Assembly: GCA_002432555.1 (NCBI GenBank)
Contig: DJFO01000290.1
Coordinates: 6,493 to 16,510, forward strand
Reading direction: 5' to 3'
DNA length: 10,018 nt
DNA from: Marinagarivorans sp. UBA5870
Lineage (GTDB): Bacteria > Pseudomonadota > Gammaproteobacteria > Pseudomonadales > Cellvibrionaceae
The notes beneath the pieces are model-generated. The model made no database searches, was not told the origin of the DNA, and saw only the letters and a program-made list of their open reading frames with translations. Of this stretch, positions 1 through 6,251 are shown one piece after another. Both the position numbers and the translations under genes were made by a program. Position 1 is the first letter of the stretch. Every line of letters starts with the position of its first letter.

Positions 1-1
1 A

Positions 2-394
2 TGGTTTTTCAATATGAGCGACAATACCACCAACCTGGACTACCAGAATGGCGGCTTTACGGTGTTCGGTCAGGTTACGGGGAACGGCATGGCTGTGCTC
101 GATAGCCTCGCGCCATTGTTCCACTTAGGGGAACTGCCATTGCGGGACTACACAGCACAAGACGTGGCCGCACGAAGTCCTTACACCGAAGACAATCTGA
201 TCACGATTTACAGCGTGGTGGTTCTCGATGCGAGCCCTGACACCGCCGATAATCTGACACCGGCGCCGACCACGCGCGCGGCGGCGAGCGGGAAGAAAAA
301 GAAAAGCGGTGGTGCCGCCGAGCTGCTGATGCCAGCGATGATGTTGTTGCTGTTGGTATTGCGCAGATATGGCCGAAAATTGACGCGGAGGTAA
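2..394 (+). CDS. Cyclophilin-type peptidyl-prolyl cis-trans isomerase, 3' part, with GlyGly-CTERM-like tail
   Basis: This is the C-terminal 130 residues of a cyclophilin; the reading frame is open to the window's left edge, so the start and the N-terminal half of the domain are missing. The Met codon at 14 is internal, because the in-frame codons before it read Trp-Phe-Phe-Asn, the family's conserved (Q)WFFN block. It is followed by NLDYQNGGFTVFGQV, the conserved cyclophilin C-terminal strand region. Cyclophilins catalyse Xaa-Pro isomerisation, and this one is probably exported. After the domain come a Pro/Thr/Ala linker, a Lys-rich patch (SGKKKKSGG), a hydrophobic stretch (ELLMPAMMLLLLVL) and a basic end (RRYGRKLTRR). 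Gly-Gly, hydrophobic helix, basic cluster is the pattern of GlyGly-CTERM sorting signals processed by rhombosortase. The cyclophilin call is secure; the sorting-tail call is probable. It ends in TAA and converges on the porin gene. Confidence 0.9.
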   Translation, partial: WFFNMSDNTTNLDYQNGGFTVFGQVTGNGMAVLDSLAPLFHLGELPLRDYTAQDVAARSPYTEDNLITIYSVVVLDASPDTADNLTPAPTTRAAASGKKKKSGGAAELLMPAMMLLLLVLRRYGRKLTRR

Positions 395-482
395 GGGATA
401 GGGATTTGCGAAACAGGAAATTCCCCCTGAAATTCAGATGGAAAGCTCCATCGAAAACCTATTGAAAACCCATTGAATATTA

Positions 483-506
483 GCCTGCACAACTCCCTGT
501 GCAGGC
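483..506. terminator. Hairpin between convergent genes, possible terminator
   Basis: GCCTGCAC and GTGCAGGC form a perfect 8-bp stem around an 8-nt loop. It lies 15 nt past the porin stop codon on the minus strand and about 90 nt past the cyclophilin stop on the plus strand. No strong T-run follows in either direction (the minus strand continues TAATATTC), so it is at best a weak intrinsic terminator, or a 3'-end stabilising hairpin. Its place between convergent genes supports a transcript-end role. Confidence 0.5.
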
Positions 507-521
507 CGTTCAGGAAGCCGC

Positions 522-1517
522 TTAAAACTTGAGCTCGACACCGAGTCCAAAATATTCGCGGTCTATATCGTCGGACTCCGCCGCAGGATCCAGCTCTGGC
601 TCACCCTCGGCGGAATCAGCGGTGTAAAAGCTAAACACCGTAAAATTCTTCGAGAGCTTGTAATCGACGCCCACGCTAGTGGTGTCGGCGTCGAGGTAGC
701 GGATATCCGACTCACCGTACTGCGCCTTCACCAACCAATTGTTTTGAAAATCGTATAACACCGACGCCAACCAACCGTCCTGCTCTTCCGGATCCGCCAG
801 TCCCGGCGCGCCCTCCTGATCGTCCTGCTCGAATAGGCCGCCCACCTGCAGGCCTCCTATGGTATAGGCCAGGACCGCGCGCAGAGTTTCGGAATTTTCG
901 TCCACCACGTCCTGCTCAAAAGCGACACTGGCATAGAGCCCGTGGTTGTCGAAATAGACCGCCGCGGATTTGCCTTCATCGACCTCCTCGTTCTCACTGG
1001 TAATGTAACCGAGGTGCGCTCCGAAGCCGGCGAATTTTGGCGAAGAATACATCACAGTATTGCCGAGGCGGTGGTCGTTGTTGGTGATCATACTGCGGAT
1101 ATCGCCGCGCAAATCGTTAAAGACGTCGACTTTACCCTGAGCGCCTTTGAGCGGAGTGTCGAAATGGCCGCCGATCACCTGGCCGAAGCCGCCTTTCACA
1201 CCGACGAAAATATTGCGCTGGCGGAAGCTGCGGTCATCGCGTTGGCCACCAACGCTGCGCACGTCTTCGCCGTCGTCCACATACACTTCGTATTCCAACT
1301 GATAGATGGCCTCGAGGGAATCGTTGATTTTCTCACTACCCTTAAAGCCGAGGCGGGAAGCATTGCTCATCAGTTCGGTATGCGATTCATCCTGATCCTT
1401 CAGATCAACCTTTTCGAAAGAAAGGTTCGCCTTGCCATACAAAGTAACTTCGGCAGCGACACCGCAGGGAACAGCGGCGGCAAGCGCGATACAAGCACCT
1501 AGGTTGGATTTCTTCAT
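522..1517 (-). CDS. Gram-negative outer-membrane porin (OmpC/Porin_4-like)
   Basis: A 331-residue general-diffusion-type porin, expected to form a 16-strand trimeric barrel that admits small hydrophilic solutes. An N-terminal signal peptide (MKKSNLGACIALAAAVPCGVAA) is probably cleaved before EVTLYGKANLSFE, the typical first strand of this family. The middle has the family's FKGSEKI, LEAIYQLEY and FVGVKGGFGQVIGG blocks, and the segment after the last is the likely constriction loop. The acidic, Asp/Glu-rich extracellular loops suggest cation preference, which is an inference. The chain ends ELKF, with the terminal Phe used by the BAM assembly machinery. A longer frame starts at 1535, but I chose the ATG at 1515-1517 because AAGGAGA lies 5 nt upstream and the signal peptide begins there. 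The gene stands alone, with its own promoter and a leader hairpin. The substrate cannot be read from sequence. Confidence 0.93.
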   Translation of the reverse strand: MKKSNLGACIALAAAVPCGVAAEVTLYGKANLSFEKVDLKDQDESHTELMSNASRLGFKGSEKINDSLEAIYQLEYEVYVDDGEDVRSVGGQRDDRSFRQRNIFVGVKGGFGQVIGGHFDTPLKGAQGKVDVFNDLRGDIRSMITNNDHRLGNTVMYSSPKFAGFGAHLGYITSENEEVDEGKSAAVYFDNHGLYASVAFEQDVVDENSETLRAVLAYTIGGLQVGGLFEQDDQEGAPGLADPEEQDGWLASVLYDFQNNWLVKAQYGESDIRYLDADTTSVGVDYKLSKNFTVFSFYTADSAEGEPELDPAAESDDIDREYFGLGVELKF

Positions 1518-1530
1518 GACGTCTCCTTGA

Positions 1531-1558
1531 AACAAATAAAGATGCGGGTAACCGCATC
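1531..1558 (-). promoter_or_regulatory. Terminator-like hairpin in the porin mRNA leader
   Basis: On the minus strand, GATGCGG, a TTAC loop and CCGCATC form a perfect 7-bp stem with a tetraloop, immediately followed by the U-rich TTTATTTGTT. This is the shape of an intrinsic terminator, yet it sits only 23 nt before the porin ATG and just upstream of its ribosome-binding site. It could be a transcription attenuator, the end of a short leader RNA, or a 5' hairpin that protects the mRNA. No competing antiterminator stem was evident by eye. Confidence 0.55.
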
Positions 1559-1611
1559 GGTGATGGGCTCGGTGAGCATTTATGAAAAACGGGCGGGACT
1601 ATAGGGCCGCG

Positions 1612-1630
1612 ATATTACAGTAATATTACA
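1612..1630. repeat. 8-bp direct repeat over the porin -10 region
   Basis: On the minus strand TGTAATAT occurs twice with TAC between the copies, so the repeats are 11 bp apart, about one helical turn. The same bases include a 13-nt palindrome, TATTAC-A-GTAATA (1613-1625). The repeat covers the predicted -10 and could be an operator or a duplicated promoter element. No known regulator box was recognised. Confidence 0.5.
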
Positions 1631-1642
1631 TAGGAACACCAA
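1614..1642 (-). promoter_or_regulatory. Putative sigma70 promoter of the porin gene
   Basis: On the minus strand a -35-like TTGGTG (1637-1642) is separated by exactly 17 nt from TGTAAT (1614-1619), which matches the -10 consensus at five of six positions. Transcription would start near 1607, giving a leader of about 90 nt. A second TGTAAT 11 bp upstream pairs, again at 17 nt, with TTGTAT, so two overlapping promoters are possible. The -35 matches are poor, which suggests activator dependence or moderate strength. Confidence 0.45.
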
Positions 1643-1871
1643 GGCGAATACAAAAGTAGGATAAAACCTCTTCCATCGCCTGGTGATTTTCTGCCCAAGG
1701 CGCGGGCAGTTGACCCGAAGTTGGGGAAATCATAGATAGCGATTATGACAAAAAGAGAGGCCTGTAAGAGTCGCTCAAGAGACGCCAAAAGGAAACGCCT
1801 GGCAACAACAAGGAGAGGTTTAAGGATCGTCTTCGAAAAGCTGTGTTTACAAACGTGCGCCACCTTCGTAG

Positions 1872-1897
1872 GGCGGAACCGCAACGCGGGTTCCGCC
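1872..1897. repeat. REP-like extragenic palindrome (GTAGGGCGGAACC type)
   Basis: GGCGGAACC and GGTTCCGCC form a perfect 9-bp stem around an 8-nt loop (GCAACGCG), preceded on the plus strand by GTAG. The pattern GTAGGGCGGAA...TTCCGCC resembles a class of repeated extragenic palindromes seen between genes in many proteobacteria. Only one copy is in this window, so whether it is repeated in this genome is an inference. Such elements can stabilise mRNA 3' ends or be spread by a RAYT transposase; none is encoded here. Confidence 0.5.
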
Positions 1898-1954
1898 ATG
1901 ACGCTGTCCCGATTTACGGGTTCCATAAACCACCCGGAGCCCCGCAATCCACGG

Positions 1955-1968
1955 TGGCGAAATCGCCA
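1955..1968. repeat. Short palindrome after the 718-residue protein gene
   Basis: TGGCGA-AA-TCGCCA is a 6-bp inverted repeat, 31-44 nt beyond the stop codon of the gene to its right. There is no T-run after it on the minus strand, so it is not a clear terminator. It may be a small mRNA-end hairpin or chance. Confidence 0.3.
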
Positions 1969-1998
1969 GTACCGACAGATCCGACGGACAAAAAAATG

Positions 1999-4155
1999 TC
2001 AGGAAACGGGTGTGGTCGGCGGCTTAGGCGGAATAAAAAATTCCCCGACCTTTGGACATTTCCCGCTCCACAGGCACCAGCCACCGACAGTGACGGCAGT
2101 CAGGAGCAGCAGAATGGCGAGCACTGTGCCCCAGGGCCGCGATTTCTCCGCGTAGGGATCCCGCAAATTGCGCTTGGCACCAGGGGGCAGTTTGGCCACT
2201 TCCGTTAACTTGCTACCGAAGGGCACATTGATTTTTACCTGTCCGTTTACCGCCCAGCCGGAGGCATCCAAGATCGGACCGAGGTTGCGCTGGCGCAATT
2301 TCAACCAGGCGATAAATACCGATGGGCCGCTGATCAGAACGAGCAATCCCAAGAGCCCGAGCGGCATCAACCAGCCCAGGCCGAAAAAGGCCTGCAACAG
2401 CATACCCATGGCCGTGGTGATGCCGCCTATGGCAACGCCCAGGGCAGCGACAACGCCCACGTCAATTTTTGGTTTGGGCGCCGCCTGCGCGGTTTTTGCG
2501 TCCGGCGTAACGAGGGTTTTGTCGGCGGTGGTCTGCAACAGGCTCTGACCCGAGGCGTCCGCCGCGCTCGCACTCTTCGCCGCCCGCTCTTCGATAAATC
2601 GAATAAAGCGTTTATAGGGAAGAAAAAAAGCCTGCGGGATACTAATCGGGTTTTCGATCAATTTGGTGATGGTCGCGTCCCAGTCCAAGCCGCCGCGATC
2701 GTAGAAAATGCCGTTGCGGCCGACCAGTAGGTAATCGGGTTCGCCGCCAGTAAAAGCGGCCACGATTGTTTTTTTGGCCCCGTCGCGCCGGGTGCAATCG
2801 CAGTAGGCCAAAAAACATTTGGACAGGCCGGCGAGCTGTGCGTGTTTAGCCGCGTCGTAAACTTCAATGCAGAGTTCGCAGGCGCGCCCGTCCAAATAGA
2901 GTGTGCCCGCTTCGAAAACTGCCCGGCCGCTGGCGGAATAAAATTCGGTGAAATTGACAAAATTGTTCAGCAAGGTTTTTAAGTGCAAGCGAAAACGCAA
3001 CAGTTTTTCCACGGCGGCAAACGCCTGTACCTGCGGCTGGACCGCAAGGTCCCGCTGGATCAACTGCTGCATCTCTGCCCTACCCGTGCCGGCGAGAATT
3101 TCGCGAATCCGTTCGGGCGCTAAGGCTTTCACTTCCTTGCCGCCTTCGCTGTTTAACCAAGTTTCGTAATCGCTGAACTGCCGCTTCAACTGCTGCCACT
3201 CGGCGAGGGAGAGCTGGTCCCTCGCCCCGAGCAACGGCTGAACCACCGCAACCTCGAAATCCCGCACCATTTTCTCCCAGGCCGGATTCAGACCCGCGCC
3301 CAAAGGGAGCACGGCGGCCGGACTGACTAAAGCGAGGGGAAATTCGGTTAATTCGTGACAGTCGGCGGAGAGTGTCTCGGCCCCGACCGCATTCCAGGCG
3401 GCCGCCGGTTGGTTGAGCGCCTCCTGGGCGCGCGGATCAAATTGGGCGGCGCGGCAGCGGCTGAAAAAATCATCGATTTTCGCGCGGACCTTCTGAAAGG
3501 TCGCGTAGGCGGCGGCATAATGGCTCCACTCACTTTCCAGCCGCTCCAGCCAGTCGGCGCGCGCTTGCAGAGCCGCGAAAAAGTTTTCCAAAGTCGTCGC
3601 GTCCACGCCCGGACGGCCGGACACGTCGAGCACGCCGGGAAATGCCAGCTGAATATCCAGGATGAGATTTTTGAGCTCCGCTGCGGACGCGGAGTCGACC
3701 AAGACCACGCCATCGCCGTTGAGCGGCGCTTTCGTCAGAGCGGCCTGCTGCGATTCGGCGTCCAGCAGAGTGATAACCTCTGCCTCCGATTTGCCAAGAA
3801 ATTCCAACATGGTTTTGGCGCTTGCGCGGATCGCCGCCCCGGCCGGATCCGCATCGTTGATCTCCGCTAGGGGCAGCTCGGCTGCCGGCTGCAGCAGCAG
3901 ACCGGGATTTTTTAGGCAGCTACAGGCCCACTTCACCGCCGCCACCACCTCCGGCAGTCGCACCCGACCATCGCTGTCGACATCGACCAAATGCAGCGTT
4001 TTATCATCGAACCATAAACCTGCGGTCGGACACGCGAGCGCCGCCCAGAGCTTGGGGTCGAGTTCATCCAGATGTTGCAGATCCGCGCCAGAGCGCAGGA
4101 TAACCTGATCGAAACCGCCGAGCCGGACGAACTGCCAGGGATAGGGACTTGCCAT
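1999..4155 (-). CDS. Uncharacterised 718-residue membrane protein with an EF-hand loop and cysteine cluster
   Basis: Function unknown. From the N-terminus: residues 58-69 (DVDSDGRVRLPE) fit a canonical 12-residue EF-hand calcium loop, with Asp at 1, 3 and 5, Gly at 6 and Glu at 12. A weaker NGDG loop lies at 146-149. A long, mostly helical soluble region follows to about 400. Residues 415-520 look the most constrained: CxxC (C426, C429), C447 and CxC (C452, C454), then GRNGIFYDRGGLDWDATITK and an aromatic/basic patch. Residues 565-620 hold two hydrophobic segments and 675-696 another, so the bulk is anchored by its C-terminal part. I have the impression that this residue 415-520 pattern recurs in proteins from other phyla, but could not check. 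The frame extends to 4230. I chose the ATG at 4153-4155 because AAGGA precedes it and the predicted promoter lies between the two starts. It appears monocistronic. Confidence 0.85.
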   Translation of the reverse strand: MASPYPWQFVRLGGFDQVILRSGADLQHLDELDPKLWAALACPTAGLWFDDKTLHLVDVDSDGRVRLPEVVAAVKWACSCLKNPGLLLQPAAELPLAEINDADPAGAAIRASAKTMLEFLGKSEAEVITLLDAESQQAALTKAPLNGDGVVLVDSASAAELKNLILDIQLAFPGVLDVSGRPGVDATTLENFFAALQARADWLERLESEWSHYAAAYATFQKVRAKIDDFFSRCRAAQFDPRAQEALNQPAAAWNAVGAETLSADCHELTEFPLALVSPAAVLPLGAGLNPAWEKMVRDFEVAVVQPLLGARDQLSLAEWQQLKRQFSDYETWLNSEGGKEVKALAPERIREILAGTGRAEMQQLIQRDLAVQPQVQAFAAVEKLLRFRLHLKTLLNNFVNFTEFYSASGRAVFEAGTLYLDGRACELCIEVYDAAKHAQLAGLSKCFLAYCDCTRRDGAKKTIVAAFTGGEPDYLLVGRNGIFYDRGGLDWDATITKLIENPISIPQAFFLPYKRFIRFIEERAAKSASAADASGQSLLQTTADKTLVTPDAKTAQAAPKPKIDVGVVAALGVAIGGITTAMGMLLQAFFGLGWLMPLGLLGLLVLISGPSVFIAWLKLRQRNLGPILDASGWAVNGQVKINVPFGSKLTEVAKLPPGAKRNLRDPYAEKSRPWGTVLAILLLLTAVTVGGWCLWSGKCPKVGEFFIPPKPPTTPVS

Positions 4156-4188
4156 GGGGAATCCTTGCGTGAATTCGAGATGGCGGCA

Positions 4189-4218
4189 ATCATATGCCGG
4201 GGTTTCTCGATTTGTCAC
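4189..4218 (-). promoter_or_regulatory. Putative sigma70 promoter of the 718-residue protein gene
   Basis: On the minus strand GTGACA (4213-4218, five of six matches to TTGACA) lies 18 nt from TATGAT (4189-4194, five of six matches to TATAAT). Transcription would begin near 4182, giving a leader of about 27 nt with an AAGGA ribosome-binding site before the ATG at 4155. This supports the shorter start and separate transcription from the propeller gene upstream. Confidence 0.55.
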
Positions 4219-4246
4219 GCCGGTGGGCAACAGACCTCTGCCCGGC
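4219..4246. repeat. Imperfect inverted repeat just upstream of a promoter
   Basis: GCC-(GGT)-GGGCA pairs with TGCCC-GGC across a 9-nt loop: 5 bp plus 3 bp with a three-base bulge. It abuts the -35 element of the gene to its left. It could be an operator-like site or the end of the upstream transcript, but the evidence is only the symmetry. Confidence 0.3.
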
Positions 4247-4278
4247 TCTTAGGGTCCACTCTTGGCTTTCGGTGCTGT

Positions 4279-4300
4279 CGCTTCTCCGTTAGGGGAAGCG
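4279..4300. repeat. Strong hairpin in the intergenic region
   Basis: On the plus strand CGCTTCTCC and GGGGAAGCG form a 9-bp stem, with one U-G pair, closed by a GTTA tetraloop. On the minus strand the same position becomes an A-C mismatch, so the RNA hairpin is better on the plus strand. No T-run follows on either strand. A second, weaker repeat (TCGCG/CGCGA, 4310-4327) lies 10 nt to the right. It could be a REP-like element or part of a structured RNA. Confidence 0.4.
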
Positions 4301-4383
4301 CTACTTTGGTCGCGGGAGCGAACGCGATTGCAAGTTTTCGCCGGTGCGCAGGAAGGCCTGGTGGAAGCTACCGAAGCGCGGAT

Positions 4384-4423
4384 TTGAGCCAGCCGGGACA
4401 GAGCAGAGCCACCCCGGTCTCAA
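4384..4423 (-). terminator. Nested stem-loop downstream of the propeller gene
   Basis: On the minus strand TTGAG, A, CCGGG, a 15-nt loop, CCCGG, CTGG and CTCAA form two stacked 5-bp stems separated by a small internal loop. It begins 33 nt past the TAG of the FG-GAP/ASPIC gene, the last gene of the three-gene set. It lacks a following T-run, so it may be a 3'-end stabiliser or a Rho-linked end rather than a true intrinsic terminator. The remaining bases between 4156 and 4456 hold no credible gene. Confidence 0.35.
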
Positions 4424-4456
4424 CCCGCGCAGGGGTACGCGGCGGAACGCCATTTT

Positions 4457-6250
4457 CTACAGAGTGACCAGCCTTTCGTCGACCTCATTGACCAAAACGG
4501 TTTTATTCATTTGGTCGATTTGAAATATGGATACCTTGCCACTCGGCCAGGTCACCGTCAGCGTGCCTGGAGCGCTGGAGTCGCCCGCGCCAAAAGTTTG
4601 CGTGAACTCCGATTGTGAAAGATACGAGGAGCCGCCCTTGACCACGCGACTTTGCACCGGACCATCTTTGATTGTAAACCGCAGTTTCGCTCCTATCGCG
4701 TCCGTATTTGGCGCAGCTCCCGCCAATTTCACCCGCAAGAAATTCTTTTTATCGCCGGTTTCGTTTTGCAATAGGTATAAAGCACCGCCGTTTTCGGCGG
4801 CAACTACGTCCAGATCCCCATCGCCATCGAGATCGCCCACTGCCAGGCCGCGACCCACCAGAGGTTTGGCAAAAATCTCACCGGCACTGCTGCTCCAGTT
4901 TACGAAATGGCCGTCCCCCGCATTGCCCAGCAGTTGGAGAGGTTGGCGATATTTGATCTCGGCCTCCACGCGTTCGATTTCCGGCTCTATGTGGCCATTG
5001 GCCAAAATGAGGTCCTGCCAGCCGTCGAGATCAAAGTCGGCGAAGCTCAACCCGAAAGTCAAAGACATGTAAGTGTCCTGCGCCACTCCGGATTGCTCAC
5101 CGTGTTCCCGAAAAAATCCGCCTCCCTCGTCCCGGAAAACGGAAAGGGGCTCCCGGCTGAAATTGCCGATGGCGATGCACACGCGGCCATCGTTACCCAG
5201 GTCGCCGACATCAATACCCATTCCTGCCCGAGTCCGGCCGTTTGCATCGTAGGCGATTCCCGCCTCCAAAGAGCGGTTTTCAAATCGGCCTCCCCCCAGG
5301 TTGTAATACAGGAAGTTCGGCTGTGTATCGTTGGCGACCACTATGTCCAAGCGCCCATCGTTATTGAAGTCCCACAGGGCGACACCCAGGGATTTTCCTT
5401 CATCGTTCAGCAAACCGGATTCGGCCGTGCGGTCTTTAAACACACCGTCCTCGAGCAATAAAAGACGCGAAGAGCCACCGCGATAAAGGTTCGGGGTTGC
5501 ATAGCTTTTGCTCTGTCCGTCCTGGGTGGCGTACACATCGGCCGCAGGGGTCCAACGCACGTAGTTCGCGACGTAGATATCCAGATCGCTATCGCCATCC
5601 GCATCGAAAAAAACCGCACTGGTGGACCAGTCGGGAGCGTCTTCTTGGGCGGACTTTGGCAAAATCGCCGACGACACGTTCTGAAAACGCTTGCCGTCTA
5701 TATTCCGGAAGAGATGAAGACCACCCCAGCCAGTCAACAAGAGATCCGGATAGGTATCGCCGTCGTAATCCGCCGACGCGGCACCCATGCCGTAGCTAAT
5801 GAAATTCAGGCCGAGCGGGGTAGTAACATCCTCAAATCGCATATTGCCAAGATTGCGGAACAAACGGGGCGACATCTGGTTGATTTCCCCGGGATTGGGC
5901 TCAAACGAAGTGGAATTGGCGACGAAAATATCGGAGTCCCCGTCGCGGTCGTAATCGAAGAGCACGACCCCAGGTCCCATGGTTTCCGGCATGTACCGGC
6001 TGGGTTTGCCTTTTTCGTCGATGGTTGCCCCCGTGTAATGCCGATATTGGATTCCGCTTGCACCGGTAACATCCGAGAACCGCACCGACGACTCCACCGC
6101 CTTGGTAGGTGGCGGCGGGATATAGGTGGATTGATCGATAACCGGTTCGACGACCGGCGCTGGTGGGTCCGGCCAATTAAAAACCAAAATCAGCGCGAGG
6201 GCCAAGGAAGCCAACACAGTGAATCCAATGAATTTTCGGCGAATCCTCAT
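4457..6250 (-). CDS. Membrane-anchored FG-GAP/VCBS propeller protein with ASPIC/UnbV domain (CRTAC1-like)
   Basis: A 597-residue exported protein. An N-terminal hydrophobic helix (residues 8-24) with no clear cleavage site, followed by a Pro-rich linker to about 50, suggests an anchor with the rest outside the inner membrane. Residues 57-500 form an FG-GAP beta-propeller with calcium loops of DxDxDGxxD type at 99-107, 161-169, 216-224, 294-302, 350-358, 405-413 and 473-481. In the fifth the last Asp is Cys358, so that blade is degenerate. Residues 505-590 are an ASPIC/UnbV domain (AIGAKLRF, GGSSYLSQSE, WPSGKV). The family's biochemical role is not established; propellers of this kind often bind partners or surfaces. 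An ATG at 6265 is possible, but the ATG at 6248-6250 has GAGGAGG 6 nt upstream and is preferred. The start is 1 nt past the cytochrome gene's stop, indicating translational coupling and joint function. Confidence 0.9.
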   Translation of the reverse strand: MRIRRKFIGFTVLASLALALILVFNWPDPPAPVVEPVIDQSTYIPPPPTKAVESSVRFSDVTGASGIQYRHYTGATIDEKGKPSRYMPETMGPGVVLFDYDRDGDSDIFVANSTSFEPNPGEINQMSPRLFRNLGNMRFEDVTTPLGLNFISYGMGAASADYDGDTYPDLLLTGWGGLHLFRNIDGKRFQNVSSAILPKSAQEDAPDWSTSAVFFDADGDSDLDIYVANYVRWTPAADVYATQDGQSKSYATPNLYRGGSSRLLLLEDGVFKDRTAESGLLNDEGKSLGVALWDFNNDGRLDIVVANDTQPNFLYYNLGGGRFENRSLEAGIAYDANGRTRAGMGIDVGDLGNDGRVCIAIGNFSREPLSVFRDEGGGFFREHGEQSGVAQDTYMSLTFGLSFADFDLDGWQDLILANGHIEPEIERVEAEIKYRQPLQLLGNAGDGHFVNWSSSAGEIFAKPLVGRGLAVGDLDGDGDLDVVAAENGGALYLLQNETGDKKNFLRVKLAGAAPNTDAIGAKLRFTIKDGPVQSRVVKGGSSYLSQSEFTQTFGAGDSSAPGTLTVTWPSGKVSIFQIDQMNKTVLVNEVDERLVTL

Positions 6251-6251
6251 G

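Larger units (their letters stand above)
1643..1998. other. Gene-free stretch upstream of the porin promoter
   Basis: No convincing gene lies between the porin promoter and the end of the 718-residue protein's gene. Open frames here (for example about 110 codons on the minus strand and 120-136 on the plus strand) lack convincing protein features, and several run through the REP-like palindrome or into the neighbouring gene. The stretch holds the REP-like hairpin at 1872-1897 and a short palindrome at 1955-1968. Right after the TGA of the upstream gene there is a run of seven T on the minus strand, but no stem precedes it outside the coding sequence. Confidence 0.6.

Noticed and set aside
428..478. 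Imperfect tandem repeat around GAAAACCTATTGAAAACCCATTG
   Set aside because: Only about two diverged 11-nt units; too short and imperfect to call a repeat element or CRISPR.
942..1502. 186-codon open frame on the plus strand
   Set aside because: It lies wholly antisense to the well-supported porin gene; its length is explained by codon bias of the real gene, and no domain is visible.
1615..1947. 110-codon minus-strand open frame in the gap upstream of the porin
   Set aside because: It runs through the REP-like palindrome and the predicted porin promoter and has no domain.
4279..4327. Integron attC-like site
   Set aside because: GTTAGGG and CCCTAAC are present, but they do not fit the GTTRRRY/RYYYAAC core sites at the expected spacing, and there is no integrase or cassette array.
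4072..4467. 131-codon plus-strand open frame across the structured gap
   Set aside because: It overlaps the start of one minus-strand gene and the end of another, and its composition is that of hairpin DNA rather than protein.
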